A program made the translations under genes and the position numbers. A DNA stretch of 12,174 nucleotides from DAOWGG01 sp965369815 (lineage in GTDB: Bacteria > Patescibacteriota > Gracilibacteria > UM-FILTER-43-11). Positions 11,575 through 12,174 of the stretch are shown piece by piece; the stretch's first letter is position 1, and every line of letters starts with the position of its first letter. Under the pieces are notes generated by a model that was not told where the DNA came from, searched no databases, and was given only the letters and a program-made list of their open reading frames with translations. The stretch spans positions 1 to 12,174 of the forward strand of contig CBDUQS010000038.1 of NCBI GenBank assembly GCA_965369815.1. Direction: 5' to 3'.

Positions 11575-11988
11575 ATGTTACAACCTAAGAAGCAAAAATA
11601 TAGGAAAATACACCGAGGAAGAGGGCAGATGAAAGGAAAGTCTCATGTGGGGAATGCGGTTAGCTTTGGAACGTTTGGCCTTAAGGCTCAAGCGGGAGGA
11701 GAGCTTACCTCTCGACAAATTGAAGCGGCTCGACGTGCCATGACTCGTTATATCAAGCGTGGAGGAAAAATCTGGATTCGTATTTTTCCACACACACCCA
11801 TTACTCGCAAACCTGCAGAAGTTCCAATGGGATCTGGAAAAGGAAGTGTTGAATTCTTTGTATCACGTGTGCGACCTGGTCGAATTTTGTTTGAAATGGA
11901 TGGAGTACCAGAAGATATCGCTCGTGAAGCTTTCCGATTGGCTGATTCAAAATTGCCAGTTAAAACTAAATTTGTTACTCGTCACTAA
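11575..11988 (+). CDS. rplP: Large ribosomal subunit protein L16
   Basis: L16 sits by the A-site tRNA elbow and the peptidyl-transferase region. It has 137 residues, family length. It starts MLQPKKQKYRKIHRGRGQMKG in two recognisable pieces and continues AGGELTSRQIEAARRAMTRY, WIRIFPHTPITRKPAEVPMG and RPGRILFEMDGV. The Arg hydroxylated in E. coli L16 (Arg81, in a KPLAVRMG context) is replaced by Pro84 here, so that modification cannot occur at this site. It is 33 nt after rpsC and 9 nt before rpmC. No Shine-Dalgarno is present. Confidence 0.98.
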   Translation: MLQPKKQKYRKIHRGRGQMKGKSHVGNAVSFGTFGLKAQAGGELTSRQIEAARRAMTRYIKRGGKIWIRIFPHTPITRKPAEVPMGSGKGSVEFFVSRVRPGRILFEMDGVPEDIAREAFRLADSKLPVKTKFVTRH

Positions 11989-11997
11989 TCATTCAAT

Positions 11998-12174
11998 ATG
12001 CTATCGATTCAAGAATTAAGATCATCGACTGTAAAAGAGCTCCTTCAAGAGCTTGCTAAGATGCGTAAAGAAATGGTAAAAGTTCGACTTACCATTAGAA
12101 CTAAGCACGATAAAAACTTAAGTAAGGCAAAAAAAACCAAGCGTTATATTGCCCAACTTCTTACAATGGTAAAA
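11998..12174 (+). CDS. rpmC: Large ribosomal subunit protein L29 (3' end outside window)
   Basis: L29 is a small helical 50S protein beside L23 at the tunnel exit. The ORF begins at ATG 11998, 9 nt after the rplP stop, and stays open to the window end: 59 codons, so only a few residues are probably missing. MLSIQELRSSTVKELLQEL and the C-terminal helix KAKKTKRYIAQLLTMV fit the L29 two-helix hairpin. Position after rplP is canonical. No Shine-Dalgarno is present. Confidence 0.92.
   Translation, partial: MLSIQELRSSTVKELLQELAKMRKEMVKVRLTIRTKHDKNLSKAKKTKRYIAQLLTMVK

Noticed and set aside
11818..11835. Pro in place of the hydroxylated Arg of L16 as an unusual ribosomal change
   Set aside because: That position is variable among bacteria and many lineages lack the hydroxylase, so it is not remarkable alone.
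1..12174. UGA recoded as glycine or tryptophan
   Set aside because: Recognisable genes are intact without any in-frame TGA; only the absence of TGA as a stop is supported.

Overview
The window carries the junction of the str and S10 ribosomal-protein clusters of a small-genome bacterium. The ribosomal proteins and EF-Tu are plainly bacterial and use the standard code. The DNA is moderately AT-rich. No gene start I inspected has a Shine-Dalgarno sequence, and all 17 visible stop codons are TAA or TAG. Compact intergenic spaces, several short repeat families, a GKVGIGTxSP-repeat surface-type protein and a RAYT-like transposase fit a Patescibacteria/CPR lineage, perhaps Peregrinibacteria-like. 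That placement is inference and needs a phylogeny.

Layout. 1-2323 (+): the 3' part of a large repeat-bearing, probably surface-exposed protein, then two small single-span membrane proteins of unknown function. 2324-4214 (+): two inverted repeats, a strong sigma70-type promoter, tuf and rpsJ, closed by an intrinsic terminator. 4215-7268: a 3-kb block that separates rpsJ from the rest of the S10 operon. It holds a REP-associated-type HUH transposase and a nucleotidyltransferase-fold protein on +, converging on a minus-strand pair (HAD phosphatase, then CDP-alcohol phosphatidyltransferase). 7269-7570: a divergent intergenic region with one promoter for each side. 7571-12174 (+): rplC-rplD-rplW-rplB-rpsS-rplV-rpsC-rplP-rpmC in canonical order, the last cut by the window end.

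Functionally the window is mostly translation machinery. tuf-rpsJ and rplC-onward appear to be two transcription units, each with its own promoter. The minus-strand pair is probably one operon acting on phosphorylated metabolites and membrane lipid headgroups.

The unusual material lies between and inside genes. There are tandem arrays of 7-, 8- and 11-bp units at gene boundaries, some containing the stop codon of the preceding gene or abutting the next start codon. Two GC-rich palindromic segments sit in frame inside genes, one in the transposase and one in the ribosomal protein L22 tail. UGA is absent as a stop in every gene seen. I found no rRNA, tRNA, CRISPR array or defence system.
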